This document shows, piece by piece, positions 1-8,141 of a DNA stretch of 64,000 bases. The stretch spans positions 1 to 64,000 of the forward strand of contig JAEZFP010000001.1 of NCBI GenBank assembly GCA_023417475.1, given 5' to 3'. Numbering within the stretch: the stretch's first letter is position 1; the number at the start of each line of letters is the position of its first letter. Below the pieces are notes generated by a model, which saw nothing but the letters and a program-made list of their open reading frames with translations, was not told the DNA's origin and searched no databases. The translations under genes and the position numbers were made by a program. Source of the stretch: Bacillota bacterium (GTDB lineage Bacteria; Bacillota; UBA4882; UBA8346).

Positions 1-92
1 AAAGGCTATGCCTATGAGTAGAAAAGGGAAACCTCCCTTGCTAAAATGAATGTGGTTCGCCAACCGCATCAAAAGCAAAGGAGGCTATCCAA

Positions 93-566
93 ATGGATAG
101 AGAAAGTTTAGCACATACAACTTGGAATTGTAAATATCATATAGTTTTTGCCCCTAAATATCGGAGGCAGATCATATATGGGAAAATCAAAAAAGACATC
201 GGAATAATCTTGAGGAAACTATGTGAATACAAAGGGGTAGAAATAATCGAAGCCAATGCATGCCCGGACCATATACATATGTTGGTGAGTATACCTCCAA
301 AAACAAGTGTAGCCGTATTTATGGGATATTTAAAAGGAAAAAGTGCATTGATGATATTCGACCGACATGCAAATCTAAAATACAAATATGGGAATCGGCA
401 ATTTTGGTGTCGAGGTTATTATGTGGATACGGTAGGTAGAAATAAAGAGACGATTGAAAAATACATCAGGAACCAACTACAAGAAGATATAGCCTCGGAT
501 CAACTGAGTTTAAAGGAGTTAGTAGACCCGTTTACGGGTGAGTCAGTAAAAGCAAGCAAGAAATAA
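93..566 (+). CDS. tnpA: IS200/IS605 family Y1 transposase TnpA
   Basis: Single-strand DNA transposase of the HUH/Y1 family, which cuts and rejoins hairpin ends of IS200 elements as a dimer. The 157-residue length is typical. The HUH metal motif is visible as HIH in CPDHIHML (about residues 57-64), and the catalytic tyrosine is most likely the one in IEKYIRNQ (about residue 124). The N-terminal TTWNCKYHIVFAPKYRR is a family hallmark. A strong ribosome site AAGGAGG lies 8 bases before the ATG. The gene looks intact and so could be active. Its AT-rich codon use differs from its neighbours. Confidence 0.95.
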   Translation: MDRESLAHTTWNCKYHIVFAPKYRRQIIYGKIKKDIGIILRKLCEYKGVEIIEANACPDHIHMLVSIPPKTSVAVFMGYLKGKSALMIFDRHANLKYKYGNRQFWCRGYYVDTVGRNKETIEKYIRNQLQEDIASDQLSLKELVDPFTGESVKASKK

Positions 567-569
567 GCC

Positions 570-690
570 GCCCCTTTAGGGGCAGCTTGAAAAAGAAACG
601 CGGTTGGCGGGCTTTTATTCGAAAAGTCTTGAGACTTCGCTAGTAGCAGGCCCTTATAGGGCCAGTGCAAGCCACCCGTTAGACGGGTGG
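570..690 (+). other. Structured right end of the IS200 element
   Basis: After the tnpA stop codon come a small GC hairpin (570-583) and then three consecutive hairpins ending in the ccacccgt/acgggtgg stem at 672-690. This resembles the 3' scaffold of omega RNAs found at the right end of tnpB-bearing elements, but no tnpB is present here, so that resemblance is an inference from shape only. The terminal hairpin is the likely TnpA recognition site. Confidence 0.5.
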
Positions 691-696
691 TCCTGA

Positions 697-1101
697 CTAT
701 CCGTCTTCCATGATCCGGCTGCCGCTATCGTCATACGTGGAAAAAGTCGACCGCAGGATGGTCAGACCGTCCTCGATGTCGTCGAGAAATTTCAGACTGG
801 ACTCGGTCTGCGCCACGGTGGGACAGGCCAGTTCCAGCAGCGTCTCCAGACAGATCTCAAACTTTTGGAGATTATCCCCGATAAAAATGGCATGAGTCCG
901 CTGGATATAATGAATGGCGCGGATGAGGACGGATGGATCCCGGTCGGTTCCTTCAAGGTATAAGCTTTTCTCTTGGGCGATCTCATAAAACTGCTCGCAG
1001 AGATCTTCAATCCGGCTAATATCGACCGGCATTCGTGTTTGCATGGCGACTTGGGCGATTTCAAAACAGGCGAACTGCAACCCTTCCAGATTCATCTCCA
1101 C
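697..1101 (-). CDS. Hypothetical protein
   Basis: I do not recognise this 134-residue protein. It is acidic and apparently all-helical, with no signal peptide or membrane segment; the N-terminus begins EMNLEGLQFACFEIAQ. The ATG at 1107 directly abuts the AAGGAGG ribosome site, so the GTG at 1101, 7 bases away, is the better start. It lies between the insertion sequence and a divergently transcribed sensor kinase, and ends 6 bases from the IS right end, so the IS may have inserted just behind it. The composition matches the host rather than the IS. Confidence 0.6.
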   Translation of the reverse strand: MEMNLEGLQFACFEIAQVAMQTRMPVDISRIEDLCEQFYEIAQEKSLYLEGTDRDPSVLIRAIHYIQRTHAIFIGDNLQKFEICLETLLELACPTVAQTESSLKFLDDIEDGLTILRSTFSTYDDSGSRIMEDG

Positions 1102-1482
1102 AGGCATTCCTCCTTAGGTAGCCTTTATGCGAGAACGAGCCAGGCAATATGAAAAGATAGTTACAATGAAATTCAATATTTGGCGACTCAGATCCTTCCG
1201 TCCGGAAAAATATTCCATTTATTATGGAAATTATCTTATATATTCTAACTAAATTGCTATCGATTGTTCGGTTCGCAACCGTAAGATTTGCGGATGAAAA
1301 AGGGAAATGCAATTAAATGGCGAATTTTGTAAAACAAACTAAATTTTCTGAAATAAGAGAATTGCCGCCTCGCAAAAACATTCCTCGGATCGACAATGGA
1401 TCTGTCGCCCGTTGGGATTTGCGGTAATGGCCGGTATTGCGATAGCAAACCGCTTCTCTTATAGGAAAGGAAGCCGATTGGA
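1102..1482. other. Divergent intergenic region
   Basis: About 380 bases between the small hypothetical gene and the sensor kinase. It is AT-rich in the middle, as expected for two divergent promoters, but I see no clear operator, riboswitch or further gene. The short reverse-strand open frames in it have no ribosome site. Confidence 0.4.
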
Positions 1483-4401
1483 TTGGCGAAGATCAGAGTG
1501 AGGCCGGAGGGGGCGACCGCAGTCCCGATCGACGAGGACCGGTTGGTCGAGTCGTTGGAGCGTGGGACGGCGCAGGGTCAATCGGGGTTGGGAGTCGTCA
1601 GCAAAGAGTTGTTGGAGAAGTTGTTCCAGACACTGGACGATGAACGGAAGATCCTGGAAGCGGTGATGGAAAATACCCGTACGCAACTGGCGTACTTCGA
1701 CAACCAATTCAACTTCATCATGGTTAACTCGGCATATGCCCAAAGTTCGGGGTATAACAAAGAAGAGTTGATCGGGCGAAGCCATTTTGATCTGTTTCCC
1801 CATCCGGAAAATGAACAGATTTTTCAGCGGGTGCGCCAGACCGGGCAAGCGGTCGAGTTTTACGCCAAACCGTTTTGTTATTCCAATCAACCTTGGCGGG
1901 GCACGACCTATTGGGATTGGAGCCTCGTCCCGGTGAAAGATAAAAAGGGCACGGTGCAAGGCTTGGTTTTCTCCTTAACCGACGTGACGGAACAGATCAA
2001 GTCCAAACAACGGTTGGAAGAAGCGTTAACCAAGTTGCGCAATTTAAACGAACAGTTGATGGAAGCCCGGCGCAAGGCCGAGCAACGCGCCGCGGAGCTC
2101 GACGGGGTTTTTGAAGCGATGATCGACGCGGTGACCATCTTTGACGGGCAAGGCCGGATGTCACAGATCAATCCGGTGGCCACTTCCTTTTTGGGTTTGC
2201 GCGGCGTCAAATCCGGTCCCGAGGCCTTTGTCAACAACCTGCGTTCGCTGGACGGACAGCTGTTGCCGGCGGGAACCGGTCCGGCGCAACGGGCGTTGCA
2301 AGGCGAGCGCATTCACGGTGAATATTATAAGTATATCAATCAGGACGGTCAGGAGTTTACCATTTTGGCCTCGGCGGCGCCTTTGAAAATCCGCGGGATG
2401 ATCAGCGGAGCGGTGGCGACTTGGCATGATGTATCCGAGCGGGAACATCTGCTGGGCCAGTTGGAGCATGAACGGGCGTTGTTGGCGTCGGTGCTTGAAC
2501 AGATGCCTTCGGCAGTGATTATCCTGGAAGCGTCCACCGGCAAACTGTTGCTCGGCAACGAACAGGTCGGCAAGATCTTGCGTTACCCGACCGTCCCGGC
2601 GTTCTCCGGCAAGTATTTTGAGATGACCGACCGCAAACATGAGGACGGGACGCCGTACGACCCGGAGGATTGGCCATTGGCCCGGGCGTTGAACCGCGGC
2701 CAGATCGTGGAGAAGGAAGAAATGGTCGTAATCCGGGGCGACAATACCCAAGGCCTAATTGAGATCAGCGCCGCGCCGATCTATGACCGCGACGGTTCGA
2801 TCGTCGCCGGGGTGGCCGTCTTCACCGACATCACCGAGCGGCGCGAGGCCGAGGAGAAATTGCGCTTGGCCGGCCAACTCCAACAGATCATCGAATTTAT
2901 CCCCGACGCGATTTTCGTTTTGGACGAAGACCGCCGGGTGATCGCCTGGAACCGGGCGATGGAACGTTTCTCGGGGATTGATAAAGCCGACGTGATCGGG
3001 AAGAAAGATTCCTATCACGGGGCGGAATTTTTCCAATCGCGGCGTCTGCTGGTTGATTATGTTATGGAAGAGGATCTGCTCCCGGAGAGTTACCGGACCG
3101 TCAGCCAGGATGACGACACCTTGATCGCCCGTTTTAACACGCCCAACGCCGTTTGGGGCAAAGAGGCCTATCTGGAGGTCCGGGCGACGCCGCTGAAGAA
3201 CGACAAGGGTCAGGTGATCGGGGCGATTGAATCGATCCGCGATATTACCCGGCAACAAGAGATGGAAGAGGAATCGCTTAAAGCCCAGAAAATTGAGTCG
3301 CTCGGATTATTGGCGGGCGGCATCGCCCATGATTTCAATAACTTTTTAACGGCCATCCTGTCCAATGTCCAGCTGGCCCGTTTAAAACTGAATAAGGGGA
3401 TGGACGTGACCCGGGCGATGCAAAATGTCGAAGAGACCATCGTCAAAGCCAGCGATCTGACCCGGCAGTTGTTGACCTTCTCCAAAGGCGGGGCGCCGCT
3501 GAAACGGACCACCGCCCTGAATGAGCTGCTCCAGGATACGGTGGAATTTGTCCTGCGCGGTTCCAAAGCCGCTTGCCGGTTTGCCGTCGCCGACAACCTC
3601 TGGATGGTCAACGTCGACCCCGGCCAGATCAGCCAAGTCATCTCCAATCTGGCGATCAACGCGGTTCAGGCGATGCCCGACGGGGGCGTTTTAACCATTC
3701 AGGCCGAAAATGCCGAGATCGGTCTGGAACGGTATTTGCCGCTGGAGACCGGGCGTTATATCAAGATCGCCATGATCGATCAGGGGGTGGGAATTCCCCC
3801 GGAACATCTTTCGAAGATATTTGATCCTTATTTCACCACCAAGTATGAGGGCAACGGGTTGGGTCTCGCCACATCCTATTTTATCATCTCCAATCACGGC
3901 GGCCATATCGGCGTGGAGTCGCAGCTGGGCGTCGGCACCACCTTTACCGTCTATCTGCCGGCGGCCCTTGGGCCGTTGGTCGAACAGGTTTCCGAAGAAC
4001 CGCGGCTGTTTGGCGGCCGGGGCAAGATTTTGCTGATGGATGACGATTTGGGGATCATTGAAGCTTCCAGTGAGATGTTGGCGGAGCTTGGCTACGAGGT
4101 CGAGCATGCCTATGACGGCAAGGCGGCGCTCCAAGGCTATCGGGACGCAACGAAGGCCGAGAGCCCTTTTGATCTGGTCATCCTGGACCTGACCGTCCCC
4201 GGCGGCATGGGCGGCAAAGAGACCATCGCCGGGCTGCTTGAGCTCAACCCGGATCTGCTTGCCATCGTCTCCAGCGGTTATCCCAACGACCCGGTGATGC
4301 TCAATTACGCCGAATACGGCTTCGCCGCCAAACTGGTCAAGCCGTACACGATGGAGATCCTTAGCGAAGTGCTGCAACGGGTGTTGGGATTGTATAATTA
4401 A
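1483..4401 (+). CDS. Multi-PAS hybrid sensor histidine kinase with C-terminal receiver
   Basis: Soluble 972-residue hybrid kinase without membrane segments. Four PAS-like sensor units can be seen (about residues 60-175, 205-325, 335-460 and 470-600), with linkers ending in DVTEQ, DVSER, DITER and DITRQ. The H-box contains IAHDFNN with phosphoacceptor His616, followed by an ATPase domain with IDQGVGIP, FDPYFTTK and GNGLGLATS. A receiver domain (about 850-970) carries the DDD acidic pocket, phosphoacceptor Asp902 in VILDLTVPGG and the conserved Lys in KLVKPY. The start is a TTG preceded by AGGAAAGGAAG. There is no output domain and no neighbouring regulator, so the phosphate probably passes to an unlinked partner or the receiver self-regulates. 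The cytoplasmic PAS set suggests a redox, gas or small-molecule signal; the ligand is not visible. Confidence 0.92.
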   Translation: MAKIRVRPEGATAVPIDEDRLVESLERGTAQGQSGLGVVSKELLEKLFQTLDDERKILEAVMENTRTQLAYFDNQFNFIMVNSAYAQSSGYNKEELIGRSHFDLFPHPENEQIFQRVRQTGQAVEFYAKPFCYSNQPWRGTTYWDWSLVPVKDKKGTVQGLVFSLTDVTEQIKSKQRLEEALTKLRNLNEQLMEARRKAEQRAAELDGVFEAMIDAVTIFDGQGRMSQINPVATSFLGLRGVKSGPEAFVNNLRSLDGQLLPAGTGPAQRALQGERIHGEYYKYINQDGQEFTILASAAPLKIRGMISGAVATWHDVSEREHLLGQLEHERALLASVLEQMPSAVIILEASTGKLLLGNEQVGKILRYPTVPAFSGKYFEMTDRKHEDGTPYDPEDWPLARALNRGQIVEKEEMVVIRGDNTQGLIEISAAPIYDRDGSIVAGVAVFTDITERREAEEKLRLAGQLQQIIEFIPDAIFVLDEDRRVIAWNRAMERFSGIDKADVIGKKDSYHGAEFFQSRRLLVDYVMEEDLLPESYRTVSQDDDTLIARFNTPNAVWGKEAYLEVRATPLKNDKGQVIGAIESIRDITRQQEMEEESLKAQKIESLGLLAGGIAHDFNNFLTAILSNVQLARLKLNKGMDVTRAMQNVEETIVKASDLTRQLLTFSKGGAPLKRTTALNELLQDTVEFVLRGSKAACRFAVADNLWMVNVDPGQISQVISNLAINAVQAMPDGGVLTIQAENAEIGLERYLPLETGRYIKIAMIDQGVGIPPEHLSKIFDPYFTTKYEGNGLGLATSYFIISNHGGHIGVESQLGVGTTFTVYLPAALGPLVEQVSEEPRLFGGRGKILLMDDDLGIIEASSEMLAELGYEVEHAYDGKAALQGYRDATKAESPFDLVILDLTVPGGMGGKETIAGLLELNPDLLAIVSSGYPNDPVMLNYAEYGFAAKLVKPYTMEILSEVLQRVLGLYN

Positions 4402-4440
4402 GCCGGAAATTGGTTGACCAAACGGATAAAATTCTGCTTG

Positions 4441-4608
4441 AACCCGCAAATACGGAATTCCGGTACCGGAATTCCGTATTTTAGTACCCGAATCGTGCAT
4501 TCCGGTCCTTCGATTTGTAATTTTAGTACCCGAATCGTGCATTCCGGTCCTTCGATTTGCAATTTTGGTTCTAGAATTGGCAATTCCGGTTCCCGAATCC
4601 GGGGGTCC
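4441..4608 (+). repeat. 21-bp-period intergenic repeat array 1 (8 units)
   Basis: Eight consecutive units of exactly 21 bp, most beginning GGT or AGT and ending ATTCC or ATTTT, with the pattern GGTACC, then GGAATT, then three variable bases, then CATTCC. Units 3-4 (4483-4524) are repeated almost perfectly as units 5-6 (4525-4566, one difference), so the array also grows by 42-bp doubling. It lies between the kinase gene and the HAD phosphatase gene. Because 21 is a multiple of three, the array gives open frames on both strands; these are not genes. Four related arrays occur in the window. Confidence 0.9.
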
Positions 4609-4768
4609 GGGAGCGCAACGGTCACCGGGAAGGGGTTTGGCGGTGAGCGCGGCGCCGGCCCCGTCAAGAAAATGGCGTTTCTAAGCAGGTAAACGCTTGG
4701 TGAGAGCGAAAACACTGTATAAACAATGGCTGGATAACAACCAATTATACATTAAAGGATGGGTCAAC

Positions 4769-5557
4769 ATGAAGGAACAATTCAACGCGGTTGATACGTT
4801 TTTGTTGGATCTGGACGGCACGGTTTATTTGGGCGATCACTTGTTTCCCTGGTCACTGCGGTTTTTGGAGACTGTGAAACGTTTGGGAAAACGCTATATC
4901 TTTGTGACCAACAATTCTTCCAAACACGCCGGAGATTATGCCCGGAAGCTGCAGCGGATGGGGATCGCGGTCGAGCCGGAGCAGGTGTTTACCTCGGGTG
5001 AAGCGACCATTTTTTACCTGCGGCAGCGGCAATATTCCGATAAAGTCTATTTGCTGGGCACGCCGGCGCTGGAGGAGGAGTTCCGGGCGGCCGGGTTTGA
5101 ATTGACCGCTGAAGCTTGCGGCGCCGTGGTGCTTGGGTTCGACCTGACGTTAACCTATGAAAAGCTCCGGACGGCTTGCGCGTTGATCCGCCAAGGCGTG
5201 CCGTTTATCGCGACCCATCCCGATTTTAACTGTCCAACCCCGGAAGGGCCGATTCCCGACTGCGGGGCGATGATTGCTCTGATCACCGCCGCGACCGGGG
5301 TAACGCCGACGGTGATCGGCAAACCGCAAGCGGCGATGGTCGAAGCCTTATGCGCCAAGTTTGGGGTCGCGCCCCGACAGGTGGCCATGATCGGCGACCG
5401 GCTTTATACCGACATCGCCATGGGGCAAGCGGCCGGGATCAAGACGGTGCTGGTGTTGAGCGGCGAGACCCAGGAGGGGGATCTGGCGGGATCGTCGTTC
5501 CGGCCGGACCATATTGCGCGGGATCTGGGACAGGTTGCCGATTGGCTGAACGAGTAG
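4769..5557 (+). CDS. HAD-IIA family sugar-phosphatase (NagD-like)
   Basis: Cytoplasmic HAD hydrolase of subfamily IIA, the group of NagD and 4-nitrophenyl-phosphatase-like enzymes, which dephosphorylate small sugar or nucleotide phosphates. Motif I is DLDGT with nucleophile Asp14; motif II is FVTNNSSK; the lysine region is VIGKP; motif III is MIGDRLYTDIAMG. The 262-residue length fits the family. The ATG at 4769 follows AAAGGATGGG; the open frame extends 24 codons further upstream, with no ribosome site. Substrate cannot be read from sequence. It stands alone, followed by an inverted-repeat element. Confidence 0.9.
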   Translation: MKEQFNAVDTFLLDLDGTVYLGDHLFPWSLRFLETVKRLGKRYIFVTNNSSKHAGDYARKLQRMGIAVEPEQVFTSGEATIFYLRQRQYSDKVYLLGTPALEEEFRAAGFELTAEACGAVVLGFDLTLTYEKLRTACALIRQGVPFIATHPDFNCPTPEGPIPDCGAMIALITAATGVTPTVIGKPQAAMVEALCAKFGVAPRQVAMIGDRLYTDIAMGQAAGIKTVLVLSGETQEGDLAGSSFRPDHIARDLGQVADWLNE

Positions 5558-5562
5558 GGGCG

Positions 5563-5682
5563 GCGTGGTCAAAAACCGCTCATTGCTGCGTTGCTCGGGC
5601 GCTCCGGGCTTCGGCGCACACAATCAGTACGCTTCCAGTCCTCGCTTGGTCGCGCCTTGCACTGAACGGTTTTTGACCACGC
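5563..5682. repeat. 120-bp inverted-repeat element, copy 1 (MITE-like)
   Basis: The element begins gcgtggtcaaaaaccg and ends with the perfect reverse complement of those 16 bases. The interior carries attgctgcgt, cgggcttc, cagtacgcttccagtcctcgc and ccttgcact. A second copy with the same interior and more diverged ends lies at 57020-57137. It has no coding capacity. It begins 6 bases after the HAD phosphatase stop codon and may act as a terminator hairpin for it. Confidence 0.85.
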
Positions 5683-5880
5683 GGGGCGAGAGTTGAAGTC
5701 TTCATTGATATTTTTCAAAAATTCCACACATGCTTTTGCCAGGACGCCCATAGAGATGTAGCAGGCGGGTCGGGACGGAAGGAGGGTGTGGAGGGACGGT
5801 TTGTCGGGCGAAAAATATCCTAATTAGCCAGTTGATGGAGTAAACGGTAGCTATTTTAAGAAAATGGCTTAAAAATTTAA

Positions 5881-5913
5881 AAAACCGGCCGAAAATCTAC
5901 CCCGGCCGGTTTT
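5881..5913 (+). terminator. Rho-independent terminator-like hairpin
   Basis: Perfect 10-bp stem aaaaccggcc / ggccggtttt with a 13-base loop, ending in T residues. It lies between the HAD phosphatase and tetR. Its A- and T-ended arms would allow it to work in either direction. Confidence 0.75.
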
Positions 5914-5940
5914 GATTCCGGCGGCAAGAGAGCGTAAAAT
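5912..5940 (+). promoter_or_regulatory. Predicted sigma-A promoter of tetR
   Basis: TTGATT at 5912-5917 and TAAAAT at 5935-5940 are separated by 17 bases. The start point would fall near 5947, inside the predicted operator, which is the expected arrangement for an autorepressing TetR gene. Confidence 0.6.
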
Positions 5941-5944
5941 AGGA

Positions 5945-5966
5945 TTATCGACTAATGGTCGGATAA
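5945..5966. promoter_or_regulatory. Predicted TetR operator O1
   Basis: Imperfect palindrome ttatcgac-taatg-gtcggataa overlapping the predicted start of transcription. Its core GACTAAtgGTCGG (5950-5962) recurs as GACTAAcaGTCGG at 6637-6649 before tolC. Two matching sites, one before the regulator and one before its likely target, support an operator; binding itself is inferred. Confidence 0.6.
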
Positions 5967-6000
5967 AGACTTACATTCAATGTCTGAAGGAGGCGATCAC

Positions 6001-6612
6001 GTGACAGTAGCCAGTCGCCGAGAACGCGAGCAACAAATGCGACGGGAATTAATTTTAACATCGGCCCAGAAACTCTTTGAGAAAAAGGGGTATGAACTGA
6101 CTACCGTTGATGAGATAGCGGCCGAAGCGGAGCTTGGCAAAGGGACCATCTACTCCTATTTTAAGAGCAAAGACGAGATTTATATTGCCATTTTGGAGAA
6201 AGGCCTTGATATTTTGCGGGAGCGGATGAATAAAGCCGAAGCCGGCAAAAAGACTGCCATTGAGACGCTTTATGCGTTATATGACACTTTCATCGAATAC
6301 CATCAGGAAAAACGCGGCTTTATCGAGACCTTGTTTGTCCAGGTGGATGAGCAGATCCTGTTTCACCTGGGCGATCTGGTTCGCGGGTTAAAAAATAAAT
6401 CCTCGGAATGGGTGGAGCTGGTCAGCCGGGTCTTGCAAAAAGGGATCGATAACGGCGAGTTCGTCCGGTTTGACGTGGATAAGATGTCCAAAACCATCAT
6501 CGGGATGATCCTGGGGATCATCATTCAATACGAGATGGGGCGGATCGACGAAGACCTCGCAAATTACCGGAGTGCCGTCTTTCAACTGGCAATGGAGGGC
6601 ATTCGGGCGTAA
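6001..6612 (+). CDS. TetR/AcrR family transcriptional regulator
   Basis: A 203-residue one-component repressor. The N-terminal helix-turn-helix is clear: TTVDEIAAEAELGKGTIYSYFKSK is the standard TetR DNA-binding region. The C-terminal helical domain would bind the inducer, which is unknown. The start is the GTG at 6001, 7 bases after AAGGAGG; the upstream ATG at 5980 overlaps that ribosome site's context and is less likely. A hairpin terminator overlaps its stop codon, so the downstream efflux genes are probably transcribed mainly from their own promoter, under the second copy of the same operator. It likely represses itself and the tolC-hlyD-ABC genes. Confidence 0.92.
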   Translation: MTVASRREREQQMRRELILTSAQKLFEKKGYELTTVDEIAAEAELGKGTIYSYFKSKDEIYIAILEKGLDILRERMNKAEAGKKTAIETLYALYDTFIEYHQEKRGFIETLFVQVDEQILFHLGDLVRGLKNKSSEWVELVSRVLQKGIDNGEFVRFDVDKMSKTIIGMILGIIIQYEMGRIDEDLANYRSAVFQLAMEGIRA

Positions 6613-6626
6613 TGCGCCCGGGTTTT
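6604..6626 (+). terminator. Terminator overlapping the tetR stop codon
   Basis: Stem cgggcg / cgcccg with the stop codon TAA in the loop, followed by ggttttctt. It would separate tetR transcription from the efflux genes. Confidence 0.6.
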
Positions 6627-6636
6627 CTTATTTCGT

Positions 6637-6649
6637 GACTAACAGTCGG
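6637..6649. promoter_or_regulatory. Predicted TetR operator O2, before tolC
   Basis: GACTAAcaGTCGG matches the core of the site before tetR at 11 of 13 positions and has the same GAC/GTC dyad. It lies 34 bases before the tolC start codon and after the tetR terminator. I could not identify a convincing -35 and -10 pair around it. Confidence 0.5.
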
Positions 6650-6682
6650 TTTTCGGATTGGAGTTACAAAGGAGTGACAAAC

Positions 6683-8107
6683 ATGAGCAACAAGAGAGCG
6701 GTTCGTTGGTCGCTGGTTTGGTTGAGCGTCGCGGCGCTAAGTTTCGGCGCGAGTGTTATTTGCTTGGCCGAGACCGCCGGCCCCCAGCCGTTAACGCTGG
6801 ATCAAGCGATCCAAATCGCGATGGAAAACAACTTGCAGCGGCGAATGGCCGAGCAAGATCTGAGAGTGGCCCAGGATAAAGTGGCCCAAGCCAATTCCGC
6901 CTACTACCCCAAGCTGACCCTGAGCGGCGGTGTCAGCCGGCTGAATGACCAACCCAGTTTGGTGAAGGTCGCCCGCAATTTGGCGGCGTTGAATAATGGA
7001 ATTGATAAAATGGCGGATTTGTTAGCTTTGAGTAATATGAGTGACACTTACGCTCCCTACTATCAGGCAATGGCCGCGCAGTTAAACCAAGCCGAGCTCC
7101 CCAGCGACGGTTTGACCTATTCCTCGATCCAACTGCATCTGGAACAACCGCTTTATACCGGCAATAAGCTTACCGCCACCAACAAGCTGGCCAAAGCCAA
7201 CGAACTGAGCGCCAAAGCCGGTCTGGACGCCGCCGATCAGAGTTTGGTCCTCGACGTCAAACGGGCCTATTTCACGGTGTTGATGGCGCAGCAGATGGAA
7301 CGGACCATGGCCGAGGCCGTCGCCGATATGGAACATCACCTGGTTGAAGCCAACGCCTACTTCAAGGCGGGCATGGTTCCGAAGCTGGACGTGATGCGGG
7401 CCGAAGTCAAGCTGGCCGATCTCAAGCAGAAAGAGCTGCTGGTTCAGAACAACCTTGACCTGGCCAAAACCGCCTTTAATTTCATCTTGGGCGTAGACTT
7501 GGGCATGGCTTATACCTTGGCTGATACGATCAATTACCATCCCCTCGCCGCCGATTTGCCCACCTGTCAGCAACAGGCCATTGCCAACCGGCCCGAGGTG
7601 GCCGCGGTCAGCGCCAAGGTGGCGATGGCGCGGCAAGGGGTGGAAGTGGTCAAAAGCGCCGGGAAGCCGGTGGTGGCCTTGGTCGCCGACGGGCATCGCA
7701 CCGAACCGGTCAATGATACTCCGACGCTAAGCGTCGGTTTGGTGGCCCGGATGACCCTGATCGACGGCGGGATGGTCAAAAATCAAGTGGCCGAAGCCGA
7801 AGACACGCTAAAGAAGGCCGAGACCGGTCTGGAGCTGACCCAACGGGCGGTCAAACTCGAGGTCGAGCAGGCTTACCGCAATACGCAAGTGGCGTTGGCA
7901 ACCATCAAGGTGGCCGAACAAAGTATGGCCCAAGCCCAAGAGACGGTCCGAATGGCCGAGGTCAGTTACAAAGCGGGTTTAAGCACCTCCCTGGAACGGA
8001 TCGACGCCGAGGTGGGGTTGACGCAAGCCAAAACCAATTACACCCAGGCATTAAGCATGTACAACATCGCCCTGGCCCAACTGGAACGGGCCATGGGCGT
8101 TCAATAA
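6683..8107 (+). CDS. TolC family outer membrane efflux protein
   Basis: A 474-residue exported protein. A signal peptide (about residues 1-29, hydrophobic run ending ICLAET) precedes two OEP repeats rich in coiled-coil helices, starting with LTLDQAIQIAMENN and later LVLDVKRAYFTVLMAQQ and LEVEQAYRNTQVALATIKVAEQ. TolC proteins form trimeric channels through an outer membrane, so the gene argues for a diderm envelope. The ATG at 6683 follows AAAGGAG; the open frame begins further upstream inside tetR but without a ribosome site. It is the first gene of an operon with a membrane-fusion protein and an ABC-2 transporter, together a complete tripartite exporter. The exported compound is unknown. Confidence 0.93.
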   Translation: MSNKRAVRWSLVWLSVAALSFGASVICLAETAGPQPLTLDQAIQIAMENNLQRRMAEQDLRVAQDKVAQANSAYYPKLTLSGGVSRLNDQPSLVKVARNLAALNNGIDKMADLLALSNMSDTYAPYYQAMAAQLNQAELPSDGLTYSSIQLHLEQPLYTGNKLTATNKLAKANELSAKAGLDAADQSLVLDVKRAYFTVLMAQQMERTMAEAVADMEHHLVEANAYFKAGMVPKLDVMRAEVKLADLKQKELLVQNNLDLAKTAFNFILGVDLGMAYTLADTINYHPLAADLPTCQQQAIANRPEVAAVSAKVAMARQGVEVVKSAGKPVVALVADGHRTEPVNDTPTLSVGLVARMTLIDGGMVKNQVAEAEDTLKKAETGLELTQRAVKLEVEQAYRNTQVALATIKVAEQSMAQAQETVRMAEVSYKAGLSTSLERIDAEVGLTQAKTNYTQALSMYNIALAQLERAMGVQ

Positions 8108-8141
8108 CAAACCGAGCAGGTTACTTTAAGGAGGAGTTCCC

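Larger units (their letters stand above)
1..691 (+). mobile_element. IS200-type insertion sequence (left end may lie outside the window)
   Basis: A lone Y1 transposase gene lies between structured ends. On the right, three short hairpins follow one another (about 626-639, 649-663 and 672-690); the last has arms ccacccgt and acgggtgg around a 3-base loop. On the left there is a small hairpin at about 26-41, and a perfect 10-bp inverted pair (58-67 and 600-609) brackets the gene. No tnpB is present, so this fits the IS200 group rather than IS605. The base composition is clearly more AT-rich than the host genes, as expected for a mobile element. The exact ends cannot be fixed because IS200 elements lack terminal inverted repeats and target duplications. 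Confidence 0.75.

Noticed and set aside
3691..4542. Reverse frame opposite the kinase ATPase and receiver domains
   Set aside because: It is a shadow of well-supported kinase and receiver motifs and runs into repeat array 1.
4441..4608. CRISPR array
   Set aside because: The units are directly adjacent, degenerate and only 21 bp long, with no unique spacers, and there are no cas genes in the window.
4398..4715. Open frames on both strands through repeat array 1
   Set aside because: They arise because the 21-bp unit is seven codons long and contains no stop in some frames. There are no ribosome sites and the products are bare heptad repeats.
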